DNA from: Phocicoccus schoeneichii
GTDB taxonomy: Bacteria > Bacillota > Bacilli > Staphylococcales > Salinicoccaceae
Assembly: GCF_014635565.1 (NCBI RefSeq)
Contig: NZ_BMDB01000001.1
Span: 907,533 to 971,532, forward strand
Reading direction: 5' to 3'
Length of the DNA: 64,000 bases
Shown: piece after piece, positions 27,466 to 37,418 of the stretch
Layout of the letters: the number at the start of each line of letters is the position of its first letter
Position numbering within the stretch: position 1 is the first letter of the stretch
Program-made: the position numbers and the translations under genes
Notes under the pieces: model-generated
Database searches by the model: none
Told to the model about the DNA's origin: nothing
What the model saw: only the letters and a program-made list of their open reading frames with translations

Positions 27466-28314
27466 CTATTTGTATTCTTCAGTAATCAGATCAATAAATG
27501 ATTTAACCTGTGGTAACTCTAACACCCTACTATCATATGAAATAAATGTGTCACGTAATAGTGCCACTCCGTCTATTTCTACCTTCTCAACATGGAAATT
27601 TGAAAGATCCATTGTATTTGTAATCAATGAAGGCAAAACAGTCATACCTACATCATTTAAGAGTAATTCACGGCAAGTTGTAATTTGATCGACATGAATC
27701 TGTGGTAAGTAAGGTCTATTAAAGCGTGCTTCGAAGAATTGTTTTAATTGATTGCTGTACCAAGCGTCGGCTTGGAATTCAATGAGCGGTTGTTCTTCAA
27801 TTGGTTTGTTTTTAGGCGCAACTAGATAGTGTTCATCACTAAATAATAGGACGTTCTCCTTGTTTAACACCTTATTTCCACGTGTGATTGACACGTGATA
27901 CTTATCTGCATTTGTAACAATCTTTGACGTAGACCCAACTTGAACTTGTACGTTCACCATTGGATATTCTTTTAAGAACTTCTCTAATACAGACGGAATA
28001 ATCGTATAACCAATTAGTGAAGCAACACCAATCGTTACCTTCCCATCGATATTTGAACGATTTCTATTAATGGAATCCATTAAATGGGTTTCTTTGTCGA
28101 CCACATGTTTTGCGTGTTCGATGATTTTTTCACCAGCACTCGTTACGATTAGTTCTTTTTTGGTACGGATAAAGATCTGTGTGCCCCACTGTTCTTCTAT
28201 CGATTTTAATCTTTGACTCACTGCAGGTTGCGAAATGTATAACACCTCTGCTGCTTGTCTTAATGTTTTAGTCTCATTTAACGTAACGAGTAACTCGTAA
28301 TCATCAAATCTCAT
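27466..28314 (-). CDS. LysR-family transcriptional regulator
   Basis: 282 residues. The N-terminal winged helix (AAEVLYISQPAVSQRLKSIEEQWGTQIF, residues 21-48) is followed by a periplasmic-binding-like effector domain (about 90-280). It starts 1 nt after the stop of the DUF402 gene and precedes the MFS gene, so regulator and transporter are co-directional rather than divergent as is common for LysR. Confidence 0.88.
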   Translation of the reverse strand: MRFDDYELLVTLNETKTLRQAAEVLYISQPAVSQRLKSIEEQWGTQIFIRTKKELIVTSAGEKIIEHAKHVVDKETHLMDSINRNRSNIDGKVTIGVASLIGYTIIPSVLEKFLKEYPMVNVQVQVGSTSKIVTNADKYHVSITRGNKVLNKENVLLFSDEHYLVAPKNKPIEEQPLIEFQADAWYSNQLKQFFEARFNRPYLPQIHVDQITTCRELLLNDVGMTVLPSLITNTMDLSNFHVEKVEIDGVALLRDTFISYDSRVLELPQVKSFIDLITEEYK

Positions 28315-28315
28315 T

Positions 28316-28858
28316 TTATCTCTCCATCACTTTCTGATACGCAAACTGCGCTAACTCTTTGAATTTGCCAAAATCTTTCCTAATATCATCAACCAATTGA
28401 TGTGCGATTTTATACGCAAATTCTTTTTCTTCCTGTGTCATCTTTTTGTACTTAACTGCACGGACAACATCTTCTTCATCCACAATTTCACATCGACCAT
28501 CAGGTAGAGCAAGTACGTCTAAGTACATGTCTTCACGTCGTGCTTTACCAAGTTCTAATGTGTGGGATTTATTAATATCAAAGTAGTACTGTACTACATT
28601 GTTTTTGTCGTTGTACATTACAGTCATGCTATAATTTGTGTCTTCAGGCATGATTTGTAACCATGTGAAATGATTATCCGCGACTAATACATCTTGATCG
28701 ATGATTTTAACAGTTAAGGGCGCTTTTACTTCTTTAATTTGTAGCGCGCCAATGAGTACACTCGTCCCTTGATACGACGTTAATACTTCTTTGTAAAAGC
28801 TGCGTTTCAAACGGCGCCATTTACGCTTATCTAAGTATTTTGTTTTCACTGTACTCAA
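28316..28858 (-). CDS. DUF402 family protein (nucleoside di/triphosphatase-like)
   Basis: 180 residues. The sequence is of the DUF402 type with the conserved acidic cluster (YFDINKS, DMYLDVLALPDG), similar to the staphylococcal and Bacillus Ntdp proteins that hydrolyse nucleoside tri- and diphosphates. It heads the operon DUF402-LysR-MFS-DUF456, with a promoter expected in 28859-28940. Confidence 0.78.
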   Translation of the reverse strand: MSTVKTKYLDKRKWRRLKRSFYKEVLTSYQGTSVLIGALQIKEVKAPLTVKIIDQDVLVADNHFTWLQIMPEDTNYSMTVMYNDKNNVVQYYFDINKSHTLELGKARREDMYLDVLALPDGRCEIVDEEDVVRAVKYKKMTQEEKEFAYKIAHQLVDDIRKDFGKFKELAQFAYQKVMER

Positions 28859-28940
28859 CTCCTTAACTAATTATACAAAATATCGAAATAAAAAGTATAG
28901 CTATAAGAATAGCTTATCACTATCTAGTAAAAATAAAATA

Positions 28941-28966
28941 AAAAAAGACGGTTTCCCGTCTTTTTT
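28941..28966 (-). terminator. Terminator of the GntR-ATPase-permease operon
   Basis: AAAAAAGACGG and CCGTCTTTTTT form a perfect 11-bp stem. It overlaps the stop of the permease gene at 28965 and has A/T runs on both sides. Confidence 0.88.
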
Positions 28967-30983
28967 ATTCGTCTACTACGACGCTGAAGTATGTTCCAAG
29001 AGGTTCTTCAGCTATAATATCTTCCTCATTCATCATTGGAGTCACAAGAAGTAGCGTGTCTCCTTCTGTATTGAACTTGTAACTATCTAATTGTTTAGTT
29101 GCTTCTGTTAGGTTTTCACCTTCAAGTAATTCAATGTCATATTTTTCTTTAAAGTTTTCATAACTCATGTAGTTTAAGTCTTCGTAGACTTGGTCTTTAT
29201 CTTTTACTTTTGATAAATCGATTTTGTACATTGACGTGTATGGCTCTTCTAAATCAAGCAGTGTTGTCATGCTGTAGTCATATTCTTTTAAGAAATCCGT
29301 CACTGCCTTATTATAGATTGAACTCTCGCCGTATAGATGAGCATAACCTGACTTCACTCCAAGGCCAAATGATGCTTTACCTGTATATTTGACTGCTGCT
29401 TGACTCATATTTTTAAGTGATCCATACTCTTTTTTATAGTTCTTTTGGAGTTGTTCTACGACTTTGTCTGTACTATTAATTTCATCGCCACCATAGAAGT
29501 TTAAGATATCTAGAGATCCGTTCTCATACTTATTATCTTCTTTTAGGTTATAGAAGAAGTCGTTCTTCACTGTGAGTGCTGAACTATCAATTTGTTTAAG
29601 TACGCTCATAATTTTCTCATCAGGATCTTCTAACACTTGGTACTCACGGTGAATTTTAGTACCATCTTTTAACAGATAGTTGATGTTAATTGTATTCAAA
29701 AGTTCATCTGTATTATAGACTTTAAGCTCTTGATCTTTTAGAGTTTCATGCAAGTTGATGACATTTTTAACATCATCAGCCGCTCTTGAGTATTCATAAT
29801 CTGACCTGAAATATTCATCTACTTCACCTGAAGAGTAGTATTGTGTAGATGACCAGTCTGAAATTTTTACTGCCTCAACTTCTGAAACTTCAGGAACGGT
29901 AGAGACATACATCTTCCATCCTGTAATAAAGATGACCCAGAACATCGCGATTGCACCAATCGTGATAAATATATTTTTTAAGTTAAACGTGATGCGCACG
30001 TTATCTTGCATGAACATTAACGCTAAAATATATGAAATGAGTGCACCAATGGCAAACATAAATATTGTAACAATAATGCCGGCTGGAATGAGTACTGTTA
30101 AACCAAGACCAATCATCAGCATACCTAAAATTGTGAGTATAACTACGATGATGTGATATAACACTGTATAGTTGAAAACTGAGTTTACGTTTTCGTTTTT
30201 TCTATTCTTATATAGGAGATAACTTCCTACGAATAGGACAATCGCAATCAGAATCCAGATGATGAAGAGCATTTTATTCAAGTCACCTGATTCCATTTCT
30301 ACAAACGTTGAAACTGGGAATGATAATTTCGTAAGAAACTCTGAATTCATGAGTATCGTTTTTGGTACTCCATTAAAGAAGTATGAACCGTTCATAATCA
30401 CGGAAGTAAATAGGACGAGCGGTAAGAACATCGCAATGACAATCATTTCAAGGTGTAGGTTTAAAGAGTTCACTAAGAATCCTACGAAGAGACTGATTGC
30501 ATAGATGATGAACTGCACTACGAGTGTGAACAATGCCCATACGAGTATTTCCATCGGTGAAATAAGTCCTTTTAAGATTGGACTCATGATAAGGGCAATG
30601 ATCGAAACAATTACTAACGGGATAATCATTGCTACGAATCCAACGATATTCGCATTTATGAAAATGTTGCCACGTTTGATTGGTAAACTATGAATGTAGT
30701 CTGACGATGCTTCTTTGTTCTTGAATCCAAAAAGCATGACTGCAAGTGTCACTGCAAAGATCATGGATACCATCATCTGCAGTATGCCGTAATTGATGAG
30801 TGTATTTCCTACTGAGTAAATTTCAGGATTATAAATGTTAAACTGACTTGCTTTACTCATGATGTACAGAGAAACTGGAACGAGAATAATCATTAAAAGC
30901 GTGTATGCAAAAGTAGCCCAGAATATTGTTCCAGTAAAGTACTTTGTGAGTACACTATTCGATGATAATATTTTCGATTTCAT
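28965..30983 (-). CDS. Large ABC-2-type permease (YtrC/DUF6449-like)
   Basis: 672 residues from ATG 30983 (MKSKILSS), with GGGGGA 8 nt upstream. It overlaps the ATPase gene by 29 nt. The first 370 residues hold about nine to ten membrane helices, including FKNKEASSDYIHSLPIKRG, a motif seen in YtrC/YtrD-like permeases. The remaining 300 residues form a large extracellular domain without membrane segments. With the ATPase and the GntR regulator it makes a transporter of the YtrABC/Pmt kind, often involved in envelope stress or peptide export. The substrate is unknown. Confidence 0.78.
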   Translation of the reverse strand: MKSKILSSNSVLTKYFTGTIFWATFAYTLLMIILVPVSLYIMSKASQFNIYNPEIYSVGNTLINYGILQMMVSMIFAVTLAVMLFGFKNKEASSDYIHSLPIKRGNIFINANIVGFVAMIIPLVIVSIIALIMSPILKGLISPMEILVWALFTLVVQFIIYAISLFVGFLVNSLNLHLEMIVIAMFLPLVLFTSVIMNGSYFFNGVPKTILMNSEFLTKLSFPVSTFVEMESGDLNKMLFIIWILIAIVLFVGSYLLYKNRKNENVNSVFNYTVLYHIIVVILTILGMLMIGLGLTVLIPAGIIVTIFMFAIGALISYILALMFMQDNVRITFNLKNIFITIGAIAMFWVIFITGWKMYVSTVPEVSEVEAVKISDWSSTQYYSSGEVDEYFRSDYEYSRAADDVKNVINLHETLKDQELKVYNTDELLNTININYLLKDGTKIHREYQVLEDPDEKIMSVLKQIDSSALTVKNDFFYNLKEDNKYENGSLDILNFYGGDEINSTDKVVEQLQKNYKKEYGSLKNMSQAAVKYTGKASFGLGVKSGYAHLYGESSIYNKAVTDFLKEYDYSMTTLLDLEEPYTSMYKIDLSKVKDKDQVYEDLNYMSYENFKEKYDIELLEGENLTEATKQLDSYKFNTEGDTLLLVTPMMNEEDIIAEEPLGTYFSVVVDE

Positions 30984-31860
30984 AACCAATTTCCCCCATT
31001 TCATACGCAAATATTTCTTCTAACGTTAATGGTAAGATATCGTACATGAGTGGATTGTATTTTGATACTTTTTCCTCTACATTACTGATATCTCCACGTA
31101 AGATACATGTGATAATGCGCCCTTTTATAGACTTGTGGACAACATTTAAGTCTTTATAGAAGTCTTCACTTGGAAGTTCTTTAAATGCAATCTGCAATTT
31201 ACAGTGTGAGCCTTTAACCTCATTTAAGTCTTGGCTAATTAATACGTGACCTTCATGCATAATTGAAACAGCATCACATAAGTCTTCCATTTCACGCAAG
31301 TTATGACTCGATGCTAGGACTGTTAGCCCATGATTTGCAATATCTTGCATCATGATGTTTTTTATCTGGCGTCTAACGATTGGATCTAGCCCATCGAATG
31401 GTTCGTCAAGTAACATGACCTTCGGCTTTGATGAAAAAGCAAGAATAAATGATGCTTGACGTTTCATACCCTTAGACATCTGGCTGAGTGGCTTTTTAGG
31501 ATTCAGTTTAAAGAGCTCACATAGTGTCTTAAATCTCGTGTTACTGAAGTTCGGATACATCGCCCGGTAGTACTCTGCCATCTTATTGATTGTTGCTCCG
31601 GGGAAGTAGAACGGGATGTCGTTGATGAAGAGCACGTCTCTTTTTGTCGATACGTTCTCGAAAATCGGTGCGTCATCGTACAGAACAGTTCCGTTATCTG
31701 CTTTGTAAATACCTGCTAACACTTTCATTAACGTTGTTTTACCTGCTCCGTTTGATCCTAAAAGTCCGTGAATCGTCCCGGATTCAACGACGATGTCTGT
31801 TTTATCAACGGCTTTAAATTTACCGAAATGTTTATCTACATTATTCGCTACGATTTTCAT
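30955..31860 (-). CDS. ABC transporter ATPase of the YtrB/PmtA kind
   Basis: 301 residues. It has Walker A GSNGAGKTT (about 36-44), signature MSKGMKRQ in place of LSGGQ, and Walker B VMLLDEPFDGLD. This is one of the ATPases that pair with ABC-2 permeases. GAGGTGA precedes the ATG. It overlaps the GntR gene by 20 nt and the permease gene by 29 nt, so the three are translationally coupled. Confidence 0.88.
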   Translation of the reverse strand: MKIVANNVDKHFGKFKAVDKTDIVVESGTIHGLLGSNGAGKTTLMKVLAGIYKADNGTVLYDDAPIFENVSTKRDVLFINDIPFYFPGATINKMAEYYRAMYPNFSNTRFKTLCELFKLNPKKPLSQMSKGMKRQASFILAFSSKPKVMLLDEPFDGLDPIVRRQIKNIMMQDIANHGLTVLASSHNLREMEDLCDAVSIMHEGHVLISQDLNEVKGSHCKLQIAFKELPSEDFYKDLNVVHKSIKGRIITCILRGDISNVEEKVSKYNPLMYDILPLTLEEIFAYEMGEIGYEIENIIIE

Positions 31861-32242
31861 CTACATTCACCTCTTCTATCTCGTCTTCCACAGCGTCTAT
31901 GATTCCTACAATTTCGTCCTTCGACACATTTAAGAATAATAGTTCTTTCAAAATTGAAATTAGATCTTCTTTTAATGCACTGACATGTACTTCTGTTTTC
32001 ATCTCACTTACCTCTTTCACATAACTTCCCTTACCTGGGAGAGAATATATATATCCAAGTTGCTCGAGTTCTCTATATGCTTTTTGAATAGTATTCGGAT
32101 TGATTGTGAGTTCACTAGCCAGTTGACGTACAGATGGCATTTTCTCATCTGCCTGTATGACGCCTTGGAAAATCATCTCTTTAATGTGCTCAACCAATTG
32201 TTCGTAAATGGGTATACGGCTTTTCAAATCTAGATCAAACAT
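31841..32242 (-). CDS. GntR-family regulator, YtrA subfamily
   Basis: 133 residues from ATG 32242 (MFDLDLKSRIPIYEQL), with AGGAGGTG upstream. The longer frame to 32305 extends through the promoter. It has a winged helix (about 10-75, with SELTINPNTIQKAYRELEQLGY) and a short C-terminal dimerisation tail, as in YtrA and PmtR. It most likely represses its own operon through the palindrome at 32263-32285. Confidence 0.88.
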   Translation of the reverse strand: MFDLDLKSRIPIYEQLVEHIKEMIFQGVIQADEKMPSVRQLASELTINPNTIQKAYRELEQLGYIYSLPGKGSYVKEVSEMKTEVHVSALKEDLISILKELLFLNVSKDEIVGIIDAVEDEIEEVNVDENRSE

Positions 32243-32262
32243 AGACACACCTCCTATATCAT

Positions 32263-32285
32263 CTGTATTAATTAGTATAATACAG
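32263..32285. promoter_or_regulatory. Inverted repeat in the GntR promoter, candidate operator
   Basis: CTGTATTA (32263-32270) and TAATACAG (32278-32285) form a perfect 8-bp inverted repeat with a 7-bp spacer. It covers the TATACT-like region upstream of the regulator start. Position and symmetry fit an autoregulatory YtrA-type site. Confidence 0.55.
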
Positions 32286-32328
32286 TTAGAATGGGTCAAA
32301 GTCAATTAAAAAATATCTGTGAATGTAT

Positions 32329-32363
32329 AAAAAAAGACATGTTTCTCTTTCGGAAACATGTCT
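32329..32363 (-). terminator. Terminator of yebC
   Basis: AGACATGTTTC pairs with GAAACATGTCT around a 7-nt loop, and T7 follows on the minus strand. It lies directly after the yebC stop at 32371. Confidence 0.88.
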
Positions 32364-32370
32364 CTATCAT

Positions 32371-33090
32371 TTATTCGCCTAAGTTCACATTGTGGTGTAC
32401 TGATTGTACGTCTTCTAAGTCTTCTAATGCGTCGATGAGTTTCTCAAATTGTGCGAGGTCTTCATCGTTTAACTCTACTTCGTTTTGTGCAACCATTGAT
32501 AGTTCTGCCACTTCATAGTCTTCAATGCCAATTTCGTCTAATGCAGTTTTGATTTCGTTGTAGTCTGTCGTTTCACCGTATACAACTGTATAATCGTTTT
32601 CTTCTGTTACGTCTTTAACGTCCACATCTCTTTCTAAGAGTTCCATCATAATTGTGTCTGCGTCAAATCCACCAAACACAAATACTGAAACTGCATCGAA
32701 CATGTAGCTTACTGCACCACTGACACCCATGTTACCACCATTTTTACCGAATGCTGCACGCACGTCACTTGCAGTTCTGTTGTGGTTGTTTGTCAGTGCA
32801 TCTACAATAATCATTGAACCGTTTGGTCCAAATCCTTCATATCTTAATTCGTCGAAGTTTTCATCGTCTGTTCCTTTTGCTTTGTCTATTGCTTTATCGA
32901 TGATGTGCTTAGGAATTGAAAATGTTTTGGCACGTTCTAATACCATTTTGAGTGCTATATTACTCTCAGGATTTGGCTCTCCTTTTTTGGCAGCGACATA
33001 AATTTCACGGCCAAACTTAGCGTAAATTCTACTCGTATTTTGGTCTTTTTGTGCTTTCTTTTCTTTAATGTTGTTCCATTTTCTTCCCAT
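32371..33090 (-). CDS. yebC: YebC/PmpR-family translation or transcription factor
   Basis: 239 residues from ATG 33090 ([14 protein letters not shown]), which matches the staphylococcal start and has GGAAG 6 nt upstream. TACO1-family motifs seen are [27 protein letters not shown] and [13 protein letters not shown]. The family acts in translation of proline-rich stretches or in transcription, depending on the member. The gene has its own terminator. Confidence 0.92.
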   Translation of the reverse strand: MGRKWNNIKEKKAQKDQNTSRIYAKFGREIYVAAKKGEPNPESNIALKMVLERAKTFSIPKHIIDKAIDKAKGTDDENFDELRYEGFGPNGSMIIVDALTNNHNRTASDVRAAFGKNGGNMGVSGAVSYMFDAVSVFVFGGFDADTIMMELLERDVDVKDVTEENDYTVVYGETTDYNEIKTALDEIGIEDYEVAELSMVAQNEVELNDEDLAQFEKLIDALEDLEDVQSVHHNVNLGE

Positions 33091-33142
33091 TTTCATCTTC
33101 CTTACTTACAAATTTAACTTTTTTATTATAACAGTATATGCG

Positions 33143-34048
33143 CTATTCTGGTTTATTTTTTTGATTCTCTTCTAATAATGTGTTGTTAATAACCATTTCT
33201 ACCTGATAAATTCTCGATACAAGTCCGTGTATTGGTGCCTGTGTCATCTTGTAGACTTGCCATGGAAGTCTTGATTTAAAGTCATGAAGCATCATTATAA
33301 ATGATTTGTTATCAGGTAATCCTCTAAATTCAAAAGTTGCTTCTGCTCCTTTTTCAAGGAGTGATCCACCGACAACTTTCAGAAGAATCATGCGTTCTTC
33401 TTCATTTTCTCTATCTCTTTCCATGATGAGCATGGCTTTATCTAAAGCTGGAAATGTAATTTCAACCGTATCATCGTTAGATTCAATTTCGACAATACCG
33501 AATACAATCGTGTCGACCCATTTGAAGTAATATTTCGCAACATTTTCTAGCGTCCAACCTTCCGGAATTTGGGCACGTTGTGCACTGCGCATTGTACGAT
33601 TCGATGGATTTTTATATTTTAAACTCTTTCCATAACGAAGTAGTTTCGTATCTGTCCTTACGACTGGCGTTTTGTATGCAGTTAAAATATCTTTCACTTC
33701 TTCGTGGATGATTTCTTCTGATACATACACGATTTGTTTTACTGTTGAATCTTCGGCTGCACGTCCTAAGTTATCTGCAATAAGTTGTAAAAACGTGTCG
33801 AATCGTCCCTGGTTTAATCGTGCAAATCGCATGATGGGGTCTTCGTGAAAAATAACAATATCCATGCTTGCAACTGCTTTTCTCATATCATCGAGCTTAT
33901 AAAAATCAAGGTCTAGTCCGTTGATTTCACCATAGTGATTGGGTTTATCTGGATTAATAAACGCATAAATATCATTGTCGTCTTTTAACGCGTGATACAG
34001 AGACTGACCGACCTCTCCATATACACCCATCAAGAGTATGTTTGCCAT
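33143..34048 (-). CDS. Rossmann-fold NAD(P)-binding protein, function unknown
   Basis: 301 residues. The N terminus (ILLMGVYGEVGQSLYHAL) matches the dinucleotide-binding start of epimerase/short-chain dehydrogenase proteins (GxxGxxG-like). The canonical YxxxK catalytic pair is not clear, so it may bind nucleotide without classical dehydrogenase activity. It ends 52 nt upstream of the yebC start and lies 8 nt downstream of the MFS gene, with which it may be co-transcribed. Confidence 0.65.
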   Translation of the reverse strand: MANILLMGVYGEVGQSLYHALKDDNDIYAFINPDKPNHYGEINGLDLDFYKLDDMRKAVASMDIVIFHEDPIMRFARLNQGRFDTFLQLIADNLGRAAEDSTVKQIVYVSEEIIHEEVKDILTAYKTPVVRTDTKLLRYGKSLKYKNPSNRTMRSAQRAQIPEGWTLENVAKYYFKWVDTIVFGIVEIESNDDTVEITFPALDKAMLIMERDRENEEERMILLKVVGGSLLEKGAEATFEFRGLPDNKSFIMMLHDFKSRLPWQVYKMTQAPIHGLVSRIYQVEMVINNTLLEENQKNKPE

Positions 34049-34056
34049 TACCTCAC

Positions 34057-35202
34057 CTACACTCCATTAAAGTTGATGTTTCTGCCTAGAATTAGAAGAA
34101 TAAAGAATAATGCAATCATGACGATTGCCATGCTGAGAAACGGTAGTCCAAACAGTGTTGTGAAGTACCCAGCAAGTGTCGAACCAACAACTGATCCGAG
34201 TGAAAAATAACTGTAGAATATCCCGTTTGCTTTCCCACGTTCACTCATGTTGGCGAATTGTCCGATAATCTTGTTCATAGATGGGAATATGAATGCATAT
34301 CCACATCCGTAAATCGCGAGTGTGACGTACATAAATGTGAGTGATGTTGCAAAGTGTATACAAATCATTGAAATTGTGATGATTAAAATACCGAGCTCAA
34401 TCAGTCTGATTGAAGACACTTCTGTATACATTCTATTTAGTGGTGTACTAAATATGATGACTGCTGTGATTCCAAATACACTGAGTAACGCTCCCGTAAC
34501 GTGGTCTGCAAGTCCGAGTTCCATCGTTTTTAATGGGAGTGCGAATGACAATGCGCCCATCGAAGTCATGAGCGCGAGTGATGACAGATACGATACATTT
34601 AATGAACGTCTTTTTAGTAATTCTGTCCACGATGTTTCATTGGATTGTTTTCTCGATTCAATCGTCGAACTTTCTTTCGTACCAACCGCTGTTAATAAGA
34701 ATCCAAGTACATAAATCCCCGCAAGTATCATGTAAAGTGTTTCGTAACTTGCTTTAAATGAAATGATTCCACCCATAGCAGGTCCAACAACTGCCGCTGA
34801 ACCAATCGCAATTCCAGTGAATGCCATTGATTTACCAATGGCTTGTCGTCTTGAAATATCTTGCACTAAGCTAAATGCTGCTGGTGTCAATGTTCCACTC
34901 GTAAATCCGTGTAACGCACGAATAACGATCAACACAGGGATGGATGGTGTCGACACGTACACACTGATGATAATGACTTGTAACAGCATCCCGATAAGTA
35001 GTGTCTTTTTACGACCCACTCTGTCTGAGAAATACCCCCCGATAATATTACCGAGTAAATTTGTAACTGAATATGTAGCAACCACAATGCTTGCCGTGAA
35101 TTCATCTGCACCTAACGACATTGCGTACGGTGTCACAACTGGAAGTTGGACAAACAAGTCTAGGAAGCAAATAACAATTATAAAATAAATTAATCCTCTC
35201 AT
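34057..35202 (-). CDS. Major facilitator superfamily transporter, DHA1-like
   Basis: 381 residues from ATG 35202 (MRGLIYFIIVICFLD), with AAGGA 8 nt upstream. It has twelve helices, the GGYFSDRVGRKKTL motif in loop 2-3 and GPAMGG near helix 5, typical of drug-proton antiporters of the DHA1 type. It precedes the Rossmann-protein gene by 8 nt. The substrate is unknown. Confidence 0.85.
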   Translation of the reverse strand: MRGLIYFIIVICFLDLFVQLPVVTPYAMSLGADEFTASIVVATYSVTNLLGNIIGGYFSDRVGRKKTLLIGMLLQVIIISVYVSTPSIPVLIVIRALHGFTSGTLTPAAFSLVQDISRRQAIGKSMAFTGIAIGSAAVVGPAMGGIISFKASYETLYMILAGIYVLGFLLTAVGTKESSTIESRKQSNETSWTELLKRRSLNVSYLSSLALMTSMGALSFALPLKTMELGLADHVTGALLSVFGITAVIIFSTPLNRMYTEVSSIRLIELGILIITISMICIHFATSLTFMYVTLAIYGCGYAFIFPSMNKIIGQFANMSERGKANGIFYSYFSLGSVVGSTLAGYFTTLFGLPFLSMAIVMIALFFILLILGRNINFNGV

Positions 35203-35258
35203 CCTCAACGTCCTTATATTATATATACAACTTTTAATTACCATTATTAGATTATAAC

Positions 35259-35285
35259 AAAAAAGACCCCAGTAATCACTGGGAC
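35259..35285 (-). terminator. Terminator of the symporter gene
   Basis: On the minus strand GGTCCCAGT pairs with ACTGGGGTC (one wobble) around a 4-nt loop and T6 follows. It is 8 nt after the stop at 35293. Confidence 0.85.
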
Positions 35286-35292
35286 CGCTTGT

Positions 35293-36489
35293 TTAAACGC
35301 TATCTTTTTTGTTTAATGTACTTTCATATTTGTCAATAATACCAGCGATTGCCGCATCACCAGTAATATTTGTTGCAGTACCGAAACTGTCTTGAGCAAT
35401 GTACAGTGCAATCATGAATGCGACCGCCGCTTCACTGAAGCCAAGTTGCGATACTAAGATACCGCTCGCTGCCATAATCGCCCCACCTGGAACACCAGGC
35501 GCTGCAACCATTACAACACCAAGTAAGAAGATAAACCCAATCATCTTACCAATACCGGCAATCTCAAATCCTGGCATAACGCTCATTACTGCAACTGAAC
35601 ATGCAGTGATTGTGATTGTGGATCCTGATAAGTGAATTGTAGCACCAAGTGGAATAACAAAGTCGGCAATCTTTTCACGAATACCTGCTTCTTTTGCTTT
35701 TGGTAATGTTACCGTGATTGTCGCTGCACTACTCATTGTGCCTAGTGCTGTAACGTATGCCGGTATCATTGTCGCAAGCATTTTGAATGGATTTTTCCCA
35801 AGCAAGCTTCCCGCGATTGTATACTGAATAACAAGCCATATCCAGTGAAGAATTACTGCTACAAGTAATACAACTCCGAATACAGATAGTGTTTTAAATA
35901 CAGTACCTGTAGATGACATTCCGGCGAATACACCTGCAATATAAAATGGAAGGATTGGAATAACTACGCGTTCGATTAAGAACTCTACGATTTCTTTCCC
36001 TTGGTGTACCCATGTTTTCATCGTTTCTGCTTTTAATATGTTCATAACAATACCGAATGAGAACGCGAGCACTAATGCAGTTAAAATATCCATTGGTGGT
36101 GGAATATCGAATTCTAGGAATGTTTTAATTCCTTCAGATTCCTCTGGCACTGACCCGCCACTTGTAACAACTGGCATGATGAAGCGTGCGACGAAATATG
36201 CAAGTAGTCCTGCACAGACTGTTGATATGTATGCAACCCCGATTGTTGCTCCCACAACTTTTCCTGATCCCGTTCCAATAGATGAAATACCATCCGCAAT
36301 AAAGAAAAAGATGATGAGTGGAATCAAGAAGAAAATAAATGAACCGAGCACTGACTGCATCGTCACGAATAGACGTGCAACAACCTCCATGATTGATTGA
36401 GCCGTTGTGCCATCAGAAGTTAAATAATAACCTCCACCTACTACAATACCAAGAACAATCCCTGCAATTAATTTACCTAATAGCTTCAT
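35293..36489 (-). CDS. Dicarboxylate/amino acid:cation symporter (DAACS family)
   Basis: 398 residues with a hydrophobic core of eight helices plus re-entrant loops. Transport-site segments are recognisable: YVTALGTMSSAATI (the serine-rich hairpin loop) and GATIHLSGSTITITACS. It imports glutamate, aspartate, serine/threonine or dicarboxylates with Na+ or H+. The exact substrate is not readable. AGGAGG precedes the ATG and a strong terminator follows. Confidence 0.88.
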   Translation of the reverse strand: MKLLGKLIAGIVLGIVVGGGYYLTSDGTTAQSIMEVVARLFVTMQSVLGSFIFFLIPLIIFFFIADGISSIGTGSGKVVGATIGVAYISTVCAGLLAYFVARFIMPVVTSGGSVPEESEGIKTFLEFDIPPPMDILTALVLAFSFGIVMNILKAETMKTWVHQGKEIVEFLIERVVIPILPFYIAGVFAGMSSTGTVFKTLSVFGVVLLVAVILHWIWLVIQYTIAGSLLGKNPFKMLATMIPAYVTALGTMSSAATITVTLPKAKEAGIREKIADFVIPLGATIHLSGSTITITACSVAVMSVMPGFEIAGIGKMIGFIFLLGVVMVAAPGVPGGAIMAASGILVSQLGFSEAAVAFMIALYIAQDSFGTATNITGDAAIAGIIDKYESTLNKKDSV

Positions 36490-36517
36490 ATTATTCCTCC
36501 TTTTTTATCGGTATGTA

Positions 36518-37021
36518 TTAAAACACTTTTTCATAAGCGACATACCAGCGGTCTAATCGGCCATGTAAATTCAACTTACCGCGATATTCATACCCACGCT
36601 TTTCAAACAAACGTTGCATTGGTATGTTTTCTAGTGATGTATCAGAATGTACCCCAAGATATCCTTTTTCTTTGAACATCTCTTCTGCATTTTCCATTAG
36701 TCTAGATGCGATACCTTTTGAATGTACATCTGGATTTACTGCTGCTCTATGGAATGCAATACTATCAAGTCTCGTGAGTTCCCATGGGATATCATCGTAT
36801 TCAAAGGCATGATTGTCATCTGCAACAATAAAGCCAAGCACTTCCCCATCTTCCTCATATACGTATAGAGAACGGTTTTTAATATCTTGTAAGAAAATTT
36901 CCTCATTTGGATAGTGCTCATTCCACTGCTTGTTCCCTGACTTTTGCATTACTTTTACGACACGATTTTTAATGTCCATTATGGTGTGAATATCTGACTC
37001 TTTACCTTGTCTGATTCCCAT
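36518..37021 (-). CDS. GNAT-family N-acetyltransferase
   Basis: 167 residues. The acetyl-CoA binding segment AAVNPDVHSKGIASRLMENAEE is in the expected place (about 92-113), followed by PMQRLFEKRGYEYRG. The acceptor substrate is unknown. It is encoded just upstream of the symporter gene on the same strand (28 nt between them) and is divergent from the small membrane-protein gene at 37130. Confidence 0.85.
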   Translation of the reverse strand: MGIRQGKESDIHTIMDIKNRVVKVMQKSGNKQWNEHYPNEEIFLQDIKNRSLYVYEEDGEVLGFIVADDNHAFEYDDIPWELTRLDSIAFHRAAVNPDVHSKGIASRLMENAEEMFKEKGYLGVHSDTSLENIPMQRLFEKRGYEYRGKLNLHGRLDRWYVAYEKVF

Positions 37022-37129
37022 AGATCATACTTCCTTTTTCAAATAAGTGTTTTAAATTATACTCTATACATGGTATTATACATATATGTAAAGCGTTTTA
37101 ATAGATTAATATAGTAAGGAGTTTGACAA

Positions 37130-37408
37130 ATGTTCAAATTTGATAGAGATACAAAACCATATCATTTAACAAATTTAGTATTTTACCTCTTTACCCTAGT
37201 AGTAATCGGTGCAATTTACTATTTCGGTTTCTTACCACCGTTATTAGACGCAGTAGACGAAGGGTTTTTCAGTAACTTTGGACTTAGAGAATTAGGTGGA
37301 TCATTATTCTTCTTAATCCTAATCATCATACCACTCGCACTAATCTTGGGCATTATTTATCACCTCAAAAGATACTTAAACCCAGAAACTAGAGCACATG
37401 TTAAATAA
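37130..37408 (+). CDS. Small membrane protein, 92 aa, unknown function
   Basis: Two membrane helices (about 15-35 and 55-80) with a short loop between and a basic C terminus (HLKRYLNPETRAHVK). AAGGAG precedes the ATG. It is a single-gene unit with its own terminator. No family is recognised. Confidence 0.75.
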   Translation: MFKFDRDTKPYHLTNLVFYLFTLVVIGAIYYFGFLPPLLDAVDEGFFSNFGLRELGGSLFFLILIIIPLALILGIIYHLKRYLNPETRAHVK

Positions 37409-37418
37409 GATATACATA

